Of a DNA stretch of 64,000 nucleotides, positions 63,602 through 64,000 are shown in pieces. The position numbers were made by a program, and so were the translations under genes. The stretch is from Janthinobacterium lividum. Lineage in GTDB: Bacteria > Pseudomonadota > Gammaproteobacteria > Burkholderiales > Burkholderiaceae_D. The stretch covers positions 5,146,001 through 5,210,000 of the forward strand of contig NZ_CP139976.1 of NCBI RefSeq assembly GCF_034424625.1, in the 5' to 3' direction. The notes under the pieces are model-generated. The model did no database searches. It was not told the DNA's origin and saw only the letters and a list, made by a program, of their open reading frames with translations. Every line of letters begins with the position of its first letter. Positions within the stretch are counted from its first letter, which is position 1.

Positions 63602-63761
63602 GTATCTCTTATCAGTCAAAAAAAGGCAAGGACGGCACGCTTGCAAAGCATCTTTAGTTTTCAAATAATATTGCTTTTTCCTCTCAACTGTCGCACGCCT
63701 GCCACCTTCCTTTGGCGCGGCATGACGCTACAATAGGCAATCGCCACCAGCCGCCACGCGC

Positions 63762-64000
63762 ATGTCCTTCCCCCTGCCTGCTTCGTCCGCCATCACCATC
63801 CGCCTGGGCCGCCGCGCCTGGGCCGCCGCGCCCGGGCGCGCATCGCCGACAACGGCTTGCGCGCGCTTGACGTCGCCATCGTCCCTGCTGCCGCAGGCGG
63901 GCCAAAAGGCTTGATCCTGCACCAGCTCGATTGCTGGCTGTTCGGCGACTTCCTGGCCCAGGCGCCGCGCCCGCGCTATTTCGTCGGCGCCTCGATCGGC
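63762..64000 (+). pseudogene. Patatin-like phospholipase gene, frameshifted and cut by window end
   Basis: ATG at 63762 reads MSFPLPASSAITIRLGRRA and then, in another frame, ARIADNGLRALDVAIVPAAAGGPKGLILHQLDCWLFGDFLAQAPRPRYFVGASIG, which is the start of patatin-like lipases ending in the GASxG nucleophile motif. The two parts are out of frame because the unit CTGGGCCGCCGCGC occurs twice (63804-63831). Removing one copy gives a continuous, normal N-terminus. In the present frame a stop occurs at 63912 after 50 residues. A natural mutation, phase-variable tract or assembly error are all possible. Confidence 0.7.
63801..63832 (+). repeat. 14-bp tandem duplication inside the patatin-like gene
   Basis: Two perfect adjacent copies of CTGGGCCGCCGCGC with partial flanking repeat, 32 bp in total. 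The unit is not a multiple of three, so the copy number sets the reading frame. Confidence 0.9.

Overview
The window is a GC-rich bacterial chromosome segment, packed on both strands. Protein sequences, gene content (Entner-Doudoroff genes under HexR, ImuA-ImuB, an HrpA-type helicase, a Tad pilus, a VgrG effector cassette) and GTCGGATTAG-type palindromes suggest a betaproteobacterium of the Oxalobacteraceae, close to Janthinobacterium, Massilia or Duganella. That placement is inference from sequence style, not a database match. I saw no rRNA, tRNA, CRISPR array, intact insertion sequence or prophage.

Layout. 1-4.7 kb: envelope-stress block, with a two-component system behind a DegP/MucD-type protease, then an Hsp20 gene with a sigma-32-like promoter. 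4.7-24.4 kb: mixed housekeeping and accessory genes, namely hydrolase, glutathione transferase, SOS-controlled imuA-imuB, putative Na+/H+ antiporter, an unusual glycosyltransferase-acetyltransferase fusion behind an MFS exporter, PHB-depolymerase-like esterase, PRC-barrel protein, hrpA, argA, kdsA, yggX and rpiA. 24.5-29.1 kb: two signalling modules (CheY, CheX and a diguanylate cyclase; then a membrane histidine kinase and a NarL-type regulator). 29.3-44.3 kb: a Tad/Flp pilus locus whose plus-strand operon also carries a PAP2-type enzyme, an ICMT-like membrane protein and an AAA+ ATPase, with three pseudopilin-type genes (tadE, tadF, tadG) convergent to it. 44.5-54.7 kb: central carbon metabolism, with eda and edd divergent from pgi and a lactonase, cheV, then zwf and hexR. 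54.9-61.4 kb: a type VI secretion cassette (vgrG, DUF4123 adaptor, DUF3304 immunity candidate, Tle1 lipase effector). 61.5-64 kb: tal, a MITE-like palindrome, a lipoprotein and the start of a patatin-like gene that is frameshifted by a 14-bp duplication.

How it works together. zwf, edd-eda, pgi, the SMP-30 lactonase, rpiA and tal are enzymes of the oxidative pentose-phosphate and Entner-Doudoroff routes. HexR-like boxes lie at zwf (two, flanking the promoter), edd and pgi, and hexR itself follows zwf, so the set looks like one autoregulated regulon. Between zwf and hexR are two 100-bp tandem repeats that each fold into two hairpins with compensatory base changes; this is the strongest candidate in the window for an undescribed element, a pair of structured RNAs made from the zwf 3' end. 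The signalling genes directly before the Tad locus make contact- or c-di-GMP-linked control of pilus production plausible but unproven.
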